Positions 16,978 to 26,828 are shown, numbered from the stretch's first letter. The stretch: DNA of 64,000 nucleotides from Echinicola rosea (GCF_005281475.1 NZ_CP040106.1:2012501-2076500); one strand, 5' to 3'. Notes: generated by a model not told the origin, from the letters alone. Numbers and translations are program-made.

Positions 16978-19356
16978 ATGCATAAATTTATCATTGTTCT
17001 GGCGCTTTTTACGGGAGGTATTTTATTTTCCTGTTCTCCTGATAGTTCAGATGAGCATCAAGATACCCTTTCCACTGTGCTTTGGTATGAGCAGCCCGCA
17101 GCTGCATGGGAAGAAGCTTTGCCGGTGGGAAACGGACGGTTAGGCGCCATGGTCTTTGGGCAGACCAATACCGAAAGAATCCAGCTAAACGAGGACTCCA
17201 TGTGGCCAGGGGCAGCCGATTGGGGAGATAGCAAAGGTACGCCAGATGACTTGGCTGAGCTTAGAAACCTGGTAAAAACGGGAAAGATCCACCAAGCGGA
17301 CAAAAGCATCATCGATATGTTTTCCTATAAAGGAATCGTACGCTCCCATCAGACGATGGGAGATCTTTACATTGACTTTGATGGGGAAAGGGAGATTAGA
17401 AACTATACACGAAAGCTAAGCTTGGATGATGCCTTGGCCACGGTGAGCTATCAGTCGGGTGGAGCGCAATTCACCGAAGAGGTTTTTGCCTCTGCCGTAG
17501 ATGACGTGCTGGCCATTCGCCTCGCTACGACGGATGCGGAGGGGATGGATTTTGACCTTCGCTTAGATCGTCCAAAAGATAATGGTCACTCCACTGTACA
17601 GGTAAATGCCCTTTCAGATAATGAATTGGTCATGGATGGAGAATTGACCCAATACGAAGCGGTCAAAGGAGATCAGCCGACACCTTTGGATTATGGGGTT
17701 AAATTCCAGACTAAGCTTAAAGTCATGCTAGTCGGGGGCAGCACCTCGGCTGAAAATGGAACGTTGCGTCTGGAAGGCGTCAAGGAAGCTACGATCTATT
17801 TGGTCTGTAACACGTCTTATTATCACGAAGATTATGCTTCAATAAACGATGAGGTTCTCGATGCGTTGGAATCCAAAGGGTTCAAGGAGGTGCTTTCTGC
17901 CCATAAAAAAGACTTTAATGAGTTTTATTCAAGGGTTCAGCTGGACCTAGGAGGGCATGAACTCGATAGCTTAGCTACCGATAAGCGCTTGAAAAGGGTT
18001 CAGGAAGGGGGCAAAGACGCAGGATTAGCGGCCACTTTATTCCAATATGGTCGATACTTGCTCATTTCTTCTTCTCGTCCCGGTACCAATCCGGCAAATT
18101 TACAGGGTATTTGGAACAAGGACATCAAAGCCCCTTGGAATGCAGATTACCACCTTAACATTAACCTTCAGATGAACTATTGGCCGGCAGGCCCTACCCA
18201 TCTTTCAGAGATGCACCTTCCGTTATTTGATTATGTGGATCAATTGATAGAGAGGGGTAAGGTCACCGCGAAGGAGCAGTACGGTATCCAGCGAGGAAGT
18301 GTGGTGCACCATGCCTCAGACCTGTGGGCGGCACCTTGGATGCGTGCAAACAGGGCCTATTGGGGTGCGTGGATCCACGGAGGAGGCTGGATATCCAGGC
18401 ACTATTGGGAGCATTTCCAGTTTACTGGCGATACGACTTTTCTTAAGGAGAGAGGGTATCCAGCATTGAAAGAGTTCGCCTCTTTCTATATGGATTGGAT
18501 CCAGAAAGACGAACAGACAGGATTATACATTTCTTATCCTGAAACGTCACCGGAAAATTCCTATTTGGCTCCTGATGGCAAGCCTGCAGCGGTTTCATAC
18601 GGATCCGCTATGGGACACCAGATCATCAGTGATGTGTTTCAGAATACCCTCGCTGCTGCAAAGGTGCTCTCCGTCAAAAATGACTTTACCGAGGAACTCG
18701 AAGAAAAAATGGGCATGTTGTATCCCGGAGTGGCCATTGGTCCGGACGGTAGAATATTGGAATGGAACGAACCCTATGAGGAACCAGAGAAAGGCCACCG
18801 ACACATGTCACACCTTTATGCCCTTCACCCAGGGGATGACATTACGGAAAGCATTCCTGAAGCATTTGCAGGAGCGCAAAAGACGATCGATTACCGCCTG
18901 CAGCATGGCGGGGCAGGTACTGGCTGGAGCCGTGCTTGGATGATTAATTTTAATGCGCGATTATTGGATAAAAAATCAGCTGAAGAGAACCTGTACAAGC
19001 TTCTTGAGGTTTCCACCGGTAAGAACCTGTTCAATGAGCACCCTCCTTTTCAAATAGATGGCAACTTTGGCTATACTGCCGGGGTAGCGGAACTATTGCT
19101 GCAATCCCACGAAAGCTTCCTCCGTATTCTTCCCGCCCTGCCGGCAAGTTGGCAAAATGGCTCTGTAAAAGGCTTAGTGGCCAGGGGAAACATTGAAGTG
19201 GACATCATCTGGGAAGCCGGGCAGTTATTAAAGCTTGGGCTAAAGAGCGCGACCAACCAAACCAAGCCTATTCTGTATAATGATAAGAAACTGGCCCTAA
19301 CCCTATCGGCGAATGAATGGATTTGGTTGGATAAGGATTTGAATTTGGTGAAATAG
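16978..19356 (+). CDS. glycoside hydrolase family 95, alpha-L-fucosidase-like lipoprotein
   Basis: The protein has 792 residues from ATG 16978, chosen because it begins a classic lipoprotein signal (MHKFIIVLALFTGGILFSC, with the lipobox ending at the Cys). The mature part starts like GH95 enzymes (LWYEQPAAAWEEALPVGNGRLGAM, RIQLNEDSMWPG). It carries the active-site blocks HLNINLQMNYWPAGPTHLSE (the Asn pair), YPETSPENS (probable general-acid Glu) and PPFQIDGNFG (Asp). GH95 members remove 1,2-linked alpha-L-fucose, and some act on alpha-L-galactose. Anchored on the cell envelope, it would trim glycans beside the SusC/D pair. It is 0.9 kb upstream of susC with a terminator between, so it is a separate transcript. 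Confidence 0.9.
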   Translation: MHKFIIVLALFTGGILFSCSPDSSDEHQDTLSTVLWYEQPAAAWEEALPVGNGRLGAMVFGQTNTERIQLNEDSMWPGAADWGDSKGTPDDLAELRNLVKTGKIHQADKSIIDMFSYKGIVRSHQTMGDLYIDFDGEREIRNYTRKLSLDDALATVSYQSGGAQFTEEVFASAVDDVLAIRLATTDAEGMDFDLRLDRPKDNGHSTVQVNALSDNELVMDGELTQYEAVKGDQPTPLDYGVKFQTKLKVMLVGGSTSAENGTLRLEGVKEATIYLVCNTSYYHEDYASINDEVLDALESKGFKEVLSAHKKDFNEFYSRVQLDLGGHELDSLATDKRLKRVQEGGKDAGLAATLFQYGRYLLISSSRPGTNPANLQGIWNKDIKAPWNADYHLNINLQMNYWPAGPTHLSEMHLPLFDYVDQLIERGKVTAKEQYGIQRGSVVHHASDLWAAPWMRANRAYWGAWIHGGGWISRHYWEHFQFTGDTTFLKERGYPALKEFASFYMDWIQKDEQTGLYISYPETSPENSYLAPDGKPAAVSYGSAMGHQIISDVFQNTLAAAKVLSVKNDFTEELEEKMGMLYPGVAIGPDGRILEWNEPYEEPEKGHRHMSHLYALHPGDDITESIPEAFAGAQKTIDYRLQHGGAGTGWSRAWMINFNARLLDKKSAEENLYKLLEVSTGKNLFNEHPPFQIDGNFGYTAGVAELLLQSHESFLRILPALPASWQNGSVKGLVARGNIEVDIIWEAGQLLKLGLKSATNQTKPILYNDKKLALTLSANEWIWLDKDLNLVK

Positions 19357-19380
19357 ATTCGATGCTGTATTATAGTGTGA

Positions 19381-19443
19381 AATAAGAGGTTGCCTCATCC
19401 ATTTTGCGTTTCCAGATGAGGGTAGAGGCAGCCTTATTTTTTG
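19381..19443 (+). terminator. terminator after the GH95 gene
   Basis: AATAAGAGGTTGCCTC pairs with GAGGCAGCCTTATT with small mismatches, an inner CTCATC/GATGAG pair strengthens the fold, and TTTTTTG follows. It starts 25 bases after the GH95 stop. Confidence 0.75.
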
Positions 19444-19947
19444 TTCGGGTTAATTCTGAACTTTGAAGAAGTAGATTTTATTATTTTACGGGCTGCGCTT
19501 TGGCTAGAAGGAATAGGCTAGAGGTAATGCATGCATCTCCGAGAATAAGCCAAAAAATATGTGATTTACCAAGGGGGATGTTACTGCGTTGAAGTAATGG
19601 GCCTAATTGTAATTTTTAATAGCTGAATGGTTGATCCCTTTTCAATATTCTGTAAGGTCAGGGCTATAAGCTGGCTGTTTCTACAGGTAAATAGTTATGT
19701 TTTAAAAATATTTTCTTCGAAATCTTTTTAGTTTTGATTAGGGAGTGTTTTTGAAAATTCCATGTTTAAATGATGTGTTTTAACTGATTTTACGTTTATA
19801 GTGACTAAATATACATTGTTTTTTAGTTTTGTTTGGTTTTAAATGTAGTTTCGAAAGTTTTCCTGTTTTTATATAGTTGTGTATAGTGAAATGTTTTGAA
19901 AATAAATATTGTTTTTAGTTCATATTTTTGGTGATTAATACTATATT

Positions 19948-19978
19948 TAATTTCGATTAAACTTATGAATCGAAATTA
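19948..19978. promoter_or_regulatory. perfect inverted repeat, operator candidate
   Basis: TAATTTCGATT (19948-19958) and AATCGAAATTA (19968-19978) form a perfect 11-bp inverted repeat with a 9-base spacer. It lies about 285 bases before the susC ATG. The CG within an AT-rich setting makes chance less likely. A protein-binding site is a reasonable guess; no regulator gene is nearby. Confidence 0.5.
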
Positions 19979-19989
19979 TTCAAAAGTAA

Positions 19990-20010
19990 TTTCATTTTAA
20001 GGAAATGAAA
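19990..20010. promoter_or_regulatory. second inverted repeat upstream of susC
   Basis: TTTCATTT (19990-19997) and AAATGAAA (20003-20010) form a perfect 8-bp inverted repeat with a 5-base spacer. It starts 12 bases after the larger inverted repeat. The pair could form a compound operator, though this sequence is simple and could occur by chance. Confidence 0.35.
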
Positions 20011-20192
20011 AGTATAAAAATAGAGCGTGTTGCCGTCGAAATAAAATAAGGTGACATGTTTCAGCTGTCGGTACTTTGCCCAAAGGCAGTGTGGTCTTGT
20101 AAACCTTCTTCAAATAGCCTTGTAAAAATTATAAGAAGGAAGTAGGCCAACAGGCTAATGCCTCCACCTCTAGAATGGGGTAAGGTTTAAAG

Positions 20193-20218
20193 AATATCCA
20201 GTTTCACCCCTGGATATT
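20193..20218 (+). promoter_or_regulatory. hairpin in the susC leader
   Basis: AATATCCAG (20193-20201) and CTGGATATT (20210-20218) pair perfectly with an 8-base loop, followed by TTATAAG. The hairpin ends 44 bases before the susC ATG. It could stabilise the mRNA or act as a weak attenuator; the U-run is too short for a firm terminator call. Confidence 0.45.
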
Positions 20219-20262
20219 TTATAAGAAAATACTTCAATCATAACAACTAAACACTAAACATT

Positions 20263-23200
20263 ATGATGAAAAATGTACTCGTTTTTCTATGTACTTTTTG
20301 TTTGTATGGCATCGTTGCTGGGCAAACAGTCCCGGTGACTGGAACAGTCACCGATGCTGATTCGGGAGAGCCTATTCCCGCGGCAAATATTTTAATAAAA
20401 GGAACCGCTAAAGGGATGGTTTCAGATGTGGATGGATCCTATCGGATTTCCGTTGAAGCAGGTCAGGTCTTGGTGTTTTCCTTTATAGGATATGATTCCC
20501 GGGAAGTCGTAGTAGGAGATCAAGAGGAGGTTAATGTTGCCTTAAAATCGAGCGCGTCCGACCTTGATGAATTCGTGGTCGTTGGGTATCAGTCGGTAGT
20601 CAAAAGGGATGTGACAGGAGCTGTGAACAATATTCAAAGTGAACAGTTAGAAGCCATTCCTGTTACGAATGTAGCGACCTTGATCGGTACCCAAAGCACC
20701 GGTATTCAAAGTGTCAATATAAGTGGTGCTGCGGGTGCCAGGGGTGCTTTGGTCATTAGGGGAAATACGGCAGTATCCAGTGGTCTTGATGGAGGAGAGC
20801 GGTTTACGGCATTTAGTAGCCCGCTCTACGTAGTCGATGGTGTCCAGACCTCTCTAGAGGACTTGGCAGGTTATGGGGTTTCCAACACGGATTATTTGGC
20901 TTCACTGAATCCAAATGACATTGAAAGCATTGATATATTGAAAGATGCTTCAGCATCTGCCATTTATGGATCAAGAGGGGCGAATGGTGTGATCATTATC
21001 AAGACCAAGCGTGGACAAGCTTTGGATAAGCCTCAGTTTGATTTCTCCACAAGTATAGGGTTTCAGCCAATTCCTAATTTGGTGCCCATGCTGGTCGGGG
21101 CTGCAGAAAGAAGAGAAAAAATGGGTATGCTTGAAAAATGGTGGGATCATGAGTTCTTGCTTTCTAATCAGGTACCCATTATGCTGACGGACAGTCTCAA
21201 TCCTGCATTTAATAACAATGTGGATTACCAAGGGCTGTTTTATCAAAAAGGCGTCTCACAGCGGTACAACCTGAGCATGAGAGGAGGCAGCGAGGAGACC
21301 AATTACCGTTTGTCATTTGGGTACAATGATGACAAAGGTGTAGTGAAGGCCACAGGCTTTACGCGATACACGCTTAACGCCCATGTAAATACTAAGGTGG
21401 GAAAGAAATTCACGAACCAATTTCTGGTAAACACTTCCTTTACGGAAAACAAAACCGGCCAGGGAAACCCGGGCGGTGGATCGTTTAACTTGGACAACAG
21501 TCTCCCTACAAGTCCCAATAGCCTGAACTCATCGTTGTTTTATTTGACGGAGGCGAAGCGAAAGTCCCTGGAGGGAGAGCTGGATGAAAAGCTCAATACC
21601 GACGAACAGCTGAAAGTCACCTTCTCCAACTTTGCGCAATTGAAGATCATCGAAGGTTTGAAGCTTAATTCCCAGCTTACCTTTCAGTACGACCTGAACA
21701 AGAAGAACTTTTATGAGCCTTCTTCCATCAGGCCAAACGGCGATGGATTTGCAGCCTATTCCCTGTACACTAGGAAGAATCATGCGTCCGACCTCTATTT
21801 GGATTATTTTAAGACCTTGGGAGATCATGAGGTCATTGCTATAGTAGGTAACCGGGTGGATTATAACAAGTATGAAGACATGAGGATGTCAGCAGTAGGT
21901 TTCGGCAGTGATGCCATTCAGGTAATCAACAACAGGTATGAGAAAGACAATATCGATGGCTATACGGACATCAGTGAGAATGCCCTTCTTTCTTATTATG
22001 CCCGATTAAGTTATAAATACAAAGACAAGTACCTATTGAGTGCAAACTTCAGTACAGATGGTTCTTCTCGATTTGGTAAGGACGTCCGTTGGGCCAAATT
22101 CGGTTCCTTGTCCGCCGGTTGGGTGATTTCGGACGAGCCATTTCTGAAGGAGCTGGCCGGACATTGGTTGGATTTTGCAAAACTTCGGGCCAGCTGGGGC
22201 AGAAACGGTAAGCAATTTAGCCAAAATTACCTTCGATTCGGGGCTTATAGCTTGGGATATGGTGGTACGCCATCTGCTGGCTACAACACTAACCAAATGA
22301 ATGTCTCTTCTTACGGTGGAGTAACCGGTATTATACCAAACTATGGCTCAATTGGCAATGACAAACTGTCCTGGGAAGAATCAGAACAGTGGAACATTGG
22401 GTTTGATATCGCCATGCTGGATCAGCGGCTAAACCTTACATTTGATGCGTATCATAAGGATACGGACCAGCTGTTCTTTGATATTGATTTTCCATCCTAT
22501 TCTGGGTATAACACAGCCAAGGCTAACGTGGCCGGAGTGCTGAACTACGGTTGGGAAGGCCAGATTCGATATGATATTTTCCCCAGAGCCAGCCACTGGA
22601 AACTTCAGCTTACTGCTGGTTTTGCCAAAAACGAGAATTATGTCAGCAAATTGCCAAATGGCAACAGGGATTACCTAATCGGATCCTATGGCTATATCGT
22701 TGGGCGCCCGCTAAACCTTTACAACATCTTCCTCAATGACTATATCATTGACAACTTGGAGCAATTGCCAGTCAATCCATACACGGGAGAACCCCTCACT
22801 GGAAAATCAGCATGGGCTGCTATCCGTCCTGGGCTTCCGATTTGGAAAGATATTAATGGAGATTATTTGTTGGACGAAGCAGGTGATCAGATCATGGCCT
22901 TGGAATACTCTCCTGTTCCTGACATACAGGGCAATTTCAATATTGACCTCCGCTATAAGGGCTGGTACCTGCAGGCCTACAGTCAGTTCTCTTTTGGCGC
23001 GGATATTATGAACACGGTATTGAACAGCTATATGGATAGGTATGACAGAGGTGGTACAGACTGGGCCACATTTGGGCTTGCAGATCTTAGCGAGCATACA
23101 TTCTGGGAAAAGCCGGGTGATGGGGCTGCAGGTGTGCGCTTTCCTGCTTTGTTCCCTGCTGGTGGAGGCGAACCACCCTTTTATGCTTTCAGGGGAAATC

Positions 23201-23457
23201 AGTCTTTATGGATAGAAAGTGGAGATTACTGGAAGATCACCAATGCTTCTGTAGGCCACATGTTCAATAAGGATTCCTTCATTAAAAACTTAGGCCTGAG
23301 CCGACTAAGGGTTTATATCTCAGTGTTGAATCCTTACCAATGGCAAAAATCCAAGAACGTCGTAGATGCCTCAATGGTAGATGCCCGAGGATATGTATTG
23401 GGTAATGGCTACCCTCAAGCGCAAACTTATTTCTTTGGTCTAGATGCAAGATTCTAA
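20263..23457 (+). CDS. SusC-like TonB-dependent outer-membrane transporter
   Basis: The 1064-residue protein starts with a Sec signal (MMKNVLVFLCTFCLYGIVAGQ). A carboxypeptidase-D regulatory-like domain follows (about 25-95, VTGTVTDADSGEPIPAANI). Next come a TonB-box-like stretch (DEFVVVGYQS), the plug domain (VTGAVNNIQSEQLEAIP to ASASAIYGSRGANGVIIIKT) and a large beta-barrel ending in a terminal aromatic (LDARF). SusC proteins pull oligosaccharides across the outer membrane under SusD lids. It begins a four-gene run with 12-24 base gaps. The ligand is unknown; the GH95 neighbour suggests a fucose- or galactose-bearing glycan. Confidence 0.94.
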   Translation: MMKNVLVFLCTFCLYGIVAGQTVPVTGTVTDADSGEPIPAANILIKGTAKGMVSDVDGSYRISVEAGQVLVFSFIGYDSREVVVGDQEEVNVALKSSASDLDEFVVVGYQSVVKRDVTGAVNNIQSEQLEAIPVTNVATLIGTQSTGIQSVNISGAAGARGALVIRGNTAVSSGLDGGERFTAFSSPLYVVDGVQTSLEDLAGYGVSNTDYLASLNPNDIESIDILKDASASAIYGSRGANGVIIIKTKRGQALDKPQFDFSTSIGFQPIPNLVPMLVGAAERREKMGMLEKWWDHEFLLSNQVPIMLTDSLNPAFNNNVDYQGLFYQKGVSQRYNLSMRGGSEETNYRLSFGYNDDKGVVKATGFTRYTLNAHVNTKVGKKFTNQFLVNTSFTENKTGQGNPGGGSFNLDNSLPTSPNSLNSSLFYLTEAKRKSLEGELDEKLNTDEQLKVTFSNFAQLKIIEGLKLNSQLTFQYDLNKKNFYEPSSIRPNGDGFAAYSLYTRKNHASDLYLDYFKTLGDHEVIAIVGNRVDYNKYEDMRMSAVGFGSDAIQVINNRYEKDNIDGYTDISENALLSYYARLSYKYKDKYLLSANFSTDGSSRFGKDVRWAKFGSLSAGWVISDEPFLKELAGHWLDFAKLRASWGRNGKQFSQNYLRFGAYSLGYGGTPSAGYNTNQMNVSSYGGVTGIIPNYGSIGNDKLSWEESEQWNIGFDIAMLDQRLNLTFDAYHKDTDQLFFDIDFPSYSGYNTAKANVAGVLNYGWEGQIRYDIFPRASHWKLQLTAGFAKNENYVSKLPNGNRDYLIGSYGYIVGRPLNLYNIFLNDYIIDNLEQLPVNPYTGEPLTGKSAWAAIRPGLPIWKDINGDYLLDEAGDQIMALEYSPVPDIQGNFNIDLRYKGWYLQAYSQFSFGADIMNTVLNSYMDRYDRGGTDWATFGLADLSEHTFWEKPGDGAAGVRFPALFPAGGGEPPFYAFRGNQSLWIESGDYWKITNASVGHMFNKDSFIKNLGLSRLRVYISVLNPYQWQKSKNVVDASMVDARGYVLGNGYPQAQTYFFGLDARF

Positions 23458-23469
23458 AAACTGAATACC

Positions 23470-25008
23470 ATGAAAAAATTCCTAAAAATATATTTAACTA
23501 TTCTGACGGCCTTCACTCTTGGTTTTTCCAGTTGTTCGGGCATTTTGGATCAGGAGCCCATTACCATCACACATCCAGATGTGTACTGGAGTTCGCAGAG
23601 TGAAGCAGAACAAGCTTTGGCGGGGTCTTATGCCTTGCTTAAAAATGCATTATTGACACAATCAAGTTTCTTGATATGGGGTGAATTCCCTGCCATGACC
23701 CTTATGGACAGTCAGTTCTGGATAATGGACTATATCGAAAACAGTGGAAACTATAGCCTTCCTTATCGAGGAGAGACGGCTGAGTGGAAGTTGTTTTATA
23801 GGGCCGCCAACTGGGCCTTTACGATAGAAAAATATGTAAATGAGATGCCTGAAGAGCTATTTACTACCCGTCAGGAAAAGGACAGGATATTGGGAGAAGC
23901 AGCTTTTGTAAGGGCATTGTCTTACTTTTATTTGGCGCGAATATGGGGCGATGTCCCGATTGTCCATGAATCGATAGAGACCTCTGATCAGCTGATTACG
24001 GAGGATGGTTTTATCGTAGAAATAGGCCGATCAGACGAGAAGGAAGTGCTGCAGTACATCTTGGAAGCCACAGATAAAGCCATTAGCCTATTGCAATATT
24101 CAAACCCAAGCAATCAGCGGTGGGCTATTTTTGCCAATAAAGCTAGTGCTGAGGCCTTGAAAGCCCACGTATCACTTTGGTATGCCAGTAGGGATGGCGA
24201 AAATCCCGAAATGATCCAGCAGAGCATCGATGCGGCTACTTCGGTCATCAATAATAGTAACGCTAGCTTGATCGATTATGTAGCCGAAGGCAATGAAGGG
24301 TTTGAAAACATGGTAAGGGGTCAATCCAAAACCGGTCTTTTTGAGCTCAATGTCAGCACAGATGTCGATGAGTCGTACCGAGTGACCAATGGCAATAGCA
24401 CAGCCCCTGGATTAACCCTTAACCAACCCATCCTTGGAGGGAACAATGGGACTGCGCCGGTGGGCAACCCTGACTTCTATGGATTTGAGTTTATGGCACA
24501 GGCAGAAAGGGATACGGACGTGAGAAAGGACCTTTTCTTCTTTGATTTTGAGGATGTGGGGCCAAGTACCTTTCCAATGAAGTACGCATTGAGTTCTGAT
24601 GATCCAGATTCTGAAGATGTCTATGCTGTATTTTCGGAATCAAATATCTTGATTTTTAGATTGGCCGACATTTACCTGTTGAGAGCAGAGGCTTATACCA
24701 GACAAGGTAATTATGCGGGTGCCCTCTCAGACCTGGACTTGGTACGCAGTAAGGCGGGCGTTCCTGCGTATGAAGGGCCTTCGGACCGTCCAAGTCTCAT
24801 TAAGGCCATTTTTGATGAAAGGGCCATTGAGCTAGTTGCCGAAGGGCATGTTGCATTTGATCGGATACGGATGGACTACTTCGAAGGAGTGTCTTGGATG
24901 GGCAGTGACAGGAAAGCCAAAAAGGGGTATTTCTGGCCAGTAGCTCCAAGTATCATTATCAAAAACCCTTCCATCGTACAGACTGAGTACTGGCAAGGAC
25001 GTTTATAA
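23470..25008 (+). CDS. SusD/RagB-like glycan-binding lipoprotein
   Basis: The 512-residue lipoprotein has signal MKKFLKIYLTILTAFTLGFSSC with a lipobox before the Cys. It shows the SusD pattern: DQEPITITHPDVYWSSQSEAEQALAGSYALL at the start, GEAAFVRALSYFYLARIWGDVPIV in the TPR-like core, and the C-terminal RLADIYLLRAEAYTRQGNYAGALSDLDLVRSKAG followed by IFDERAIELVAEGHVAFDRIRMD. It caps the SusC barrel at the cell surface and binds the incoming glycan. It starts 12 bases after the SusC stop. Confidence 0.93.
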   Translation: MKKFLKIYLTILTAFTLGFSSCSGILDQEPITITHPDVYWSSQSEAEQALAGSYALLKNALLTQSSFLIWGEFPAMTLMDSQFWIMDYIENSGNYSLPYRGETAEWKLFYRAANWAFTIEKYVNEMPEELFTTRQEKDRILGEAAFVRALSYFYLARIWGDVPIVHESIETSDQLITEDGFIVEIGRSDEKEVLQYILEATDKAISLLQYSNPSNQRWAIFANKASAEALKAHVSLWYASRDGENPEMIQQSIDAATSVINNSNASLIDYVAEGNEGFENMVRGQSKTGLFELNVSTDVDESYRVTNGNSTAPGLTLNQPILGGNNGTAPVGNPDFYGFEFMAQAERDTDVRKDLFFFDFEDVGPSTFPMKYALSSDDPDSEDVYAVFSESNILIFRLADIYLLRAEAYTRQGNYAGALSDLDLVRSKAGVPAYEGPSDRPSLIKAIFDERAIELVAEGHVAFDRIRMDYFEGVSWMGSDRKAKKGYFWPVAPSIIIKNPSIVQTEYWQGRL

Positions 25009-25032
25009 TCGAATCTAAAAATTGGACAAATC

Positions 25033-25677
25033 ATGAAACGATACATATATATTCTAGCATGCACATTTGGCATGATGTCATGCATTCAGGATGACTACTT
25101 AGTGGATGGAGGAGTAAGCAGCCAAGAAATAGGAACTGATACCTATACTTTCTTACAATCTCATCCGCAATTGGACACCTTGGCGCTGCTGATTGAGCGC
25201 GCTGGGCTTATAGATGATGTTAACGGTGAAAATACCCTCTTTGCTCCCAACAATCTTTCTATTAAAAGGTATGTCGATGAGGTCCTCTCCGAAATGAGAG
25301 AAGTGGATCCAGAAGCTGAATATACCGTAAATGACATCCCCGTAGATACATTGGAAAAGTACATGGGGGGATACATCTTTCCGGGAAAGATCACCAGGGA
25401 TGATATGACATTGGAGGGGGATATCCTAACGGCCATCAATGGGGAGCAAAGAAGGATATCCTTGGAGCCAAGGGATGAGGAACCCTACGAGGACAAACTA
25501 AGCAGTTTCCCAGAGTACGTCTTCTACACCTATAAAAAAGGAGAAGACTGGGATGAATGGGACAGGATCGTAGATGATAGGCTAGTCCGTGTCAGGAGTT
25601 CAAACCTGCTGTCCACCAATGGGGTGATTCACGCTTTGCAGGGCAATCATATCTTATTTGACTACGAAGGAAATTAA
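25033..25677 (+). CDS. fasciclin-domain lipoprotein
   Basis: The 214-residue protein starts with a short lipoprotein signal (MKRYIYILACTFGMMSC). One FAS1-like domain spans about 40-210, with FLQSHPQLDTLALLIERAGLIDDVNGENTLFAPNNLSIKRY at its start and TNGVIHALQGNHILF, the usual end motif of the fold. FAS1 domains mediate binding to surfaces or glycans. Genes of this type often follow a susC/susD pair in Bacteroidota, where they probably help hold substrate at the surface. It lies 24 bases after SusD in the same operon. Confidence 0.82.
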   Translation: MKRYIYILACTFGMMSCIQDDYLVDGGVSSQEIGTDTYTFLQSHPQLDTLALLIERAGLIDDVNGENTLFAPNNLSIKRYVDEVLSEMREVDPEAEYTVNDIPVDTLEKYMGGYIFPGKITRDDMTLEGDILTAINGEQRRISLEPRDEEPYEDKLSSFPEYVFYTYKKGEDWDEWDRIVDDRLVRVRSSNLLSTNGVIHALQGNHILFDYEGN

Positions 25678-25690
25678 AAAGACCTAAACC

Positions 25691-26797
25691 ATGAAAAAGA
25701 CCATATATCAAATCATAGCGTTATCATTTTTGGGGATTGTTTCCTGTACTCCCCCAGAAATCGGATACCTAAGTGATAGCATTCACTCCGCCCAAGACAC
25801 CATTTCAGTTCCCAGAGGAGCATTTACAGTCGGCGCTCGACCAATGATCGAGAACTCAACCGCTCCGATGCATTGGGAGATCGTAGGATTTAATGATATG
25901 GATGGAAATCCCAACAATGCACTACTGGAGAAACACGAGATTAGAGTTTGGAAAGAGGCATATAACGGCGACACGGATACCACCTTGGCTCTTGCCGAGC
26001 AGAAACTGGAGCTTTCTGAAGAGCCCTCTGTATTGCTGAATGAGGTGAGCGGCGAATTTGCATTTACCCAGTCCACCAAGTTTGTAGAGGGAGACATGTT
26101 TAAAGTGGATGTAGCGGTATCCAATGTGAAAGGAGAAAAACTTCTTCAGGACTTTACTATTATCAAACTGGAGCCTTTTCAAGCTGTAGAGTTCCCTACT
26201 GAAATGAGGTCTCGTTTGTTATTGGATTCGGATAATGGCAATACAATCGCTCATACAGGGGTCATTACTGGACCAGAAGATGACAATATCCCCAGCGTGC
26301 TGGATGGAACGAATCCCTATTTCTCTATTCAGAAAGTCAGTGATGAACCTGCCAATTCTGTTCAAGTAAATATGATCATTCAGGACAGTTATGGGAATGC
26401 AGTAGATGCGGATGAAATCACCTTTTACCCAAGTGGGTCAGGATATCTTCAAAATTACCATGACAACTCCGTGGAAACTGTTGAAGGAGACCAAATGACA
26501 TCTTTCTTCCTCCCGGCACCTCCTTTTCCTCAATATGGCAGGGACTATAGTGGAAGTAGTACATATTTAATGTATTACCTTTCCAAAGGAAGTGCTTTTA
26601 TCGTGGACAAGGAGGCTTATCAAGCAGATAAAGGTCCTAAGACTGATGCAGAATGGGAGGAATTCTGGGCTCCATTTAAGGATCCTGATACCGGAGAGAT
26701 TAGAAACCATGCTTACATTCGTTGGGGTATTAAAATCAATGATACAGGGACTTGGGATTTGAGAATGAAAATTCCTTATACCAAGCGCAAGGAATAA
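25691..26797 (+). CDS. DUF5007-like surface lipoprotein
   Basis: The 368-residue protein has a lipoprotein signal (MKKTIYQIIALSFLGIVSC) and a mature start TPPEIGYLSDSIHSAQDTISVPRG. Repeated beta-rich segments suggest immunoglobulin-like folds, with no catalytic motif visible. The start and its place after a fasciclin gene match my memory of the DUF5007 family, found with SusC/SusD systems. It probably acts as an extra glycan-binding or scaffold protein at the cell surface. It is the last gene before a strong terminator, and starts 13 bases after the fasciclin gene. The family name is moderately sure; the function is a guess from context. Confidence 0.65.
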   Translation: MKKTIYQIIALSFLGIVSCTPPEIGYLSDSIHSAQDTISVPRGAFTVGARPMIENSTAPMHWEIVGFNDMDGNPNNALLEKHEIRVWKEAYNGDTDTTLALAEQKLELSEEPSVLLNEVSGEFAFTQSTKFVEGDMFKVDVAVSNVKGEKLLQDFTIIKLEPFQAVEFPTEMRSRLLLDSDNGNTIAHTGVITGPEDDNIPSVLDGTNPYFSIQKVSDEPANSVQVNMIIQDSYGNAVDADEITFYPSGSGYLQNYHDNSVETVEGDQMTSFFLPAPPFPQYGRDYSGSSTYLMYYLSKGSAFIVDKEAYQADKGPKTDAEWEEFWAPFKDPDTGEIRNHAYIRWGIKINDTGTWDLRMKIPYTKRKE

Positions 26798-26828
26798 GCA
26801 TCCTGCGAAATATTATCCGAGAATTACC

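Larger units (their letters stand above)
19444..20262. promoter_or_regulatory. long AT-rich leader region of the SusC operon
   Basis: About 800 bases without a gene precede susC. The first part is very AT-rich with two TAGTTTTG motifs (19729-19736 and 19824-19831) that fit the -7 consensus but lack a well-placed TTG. The second part holds two operator-like inverted repeats and a hairpin close to the susC start, listed separately. This length suggests a long 5' leader or dispersed control sites. Confidence 0.5.
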
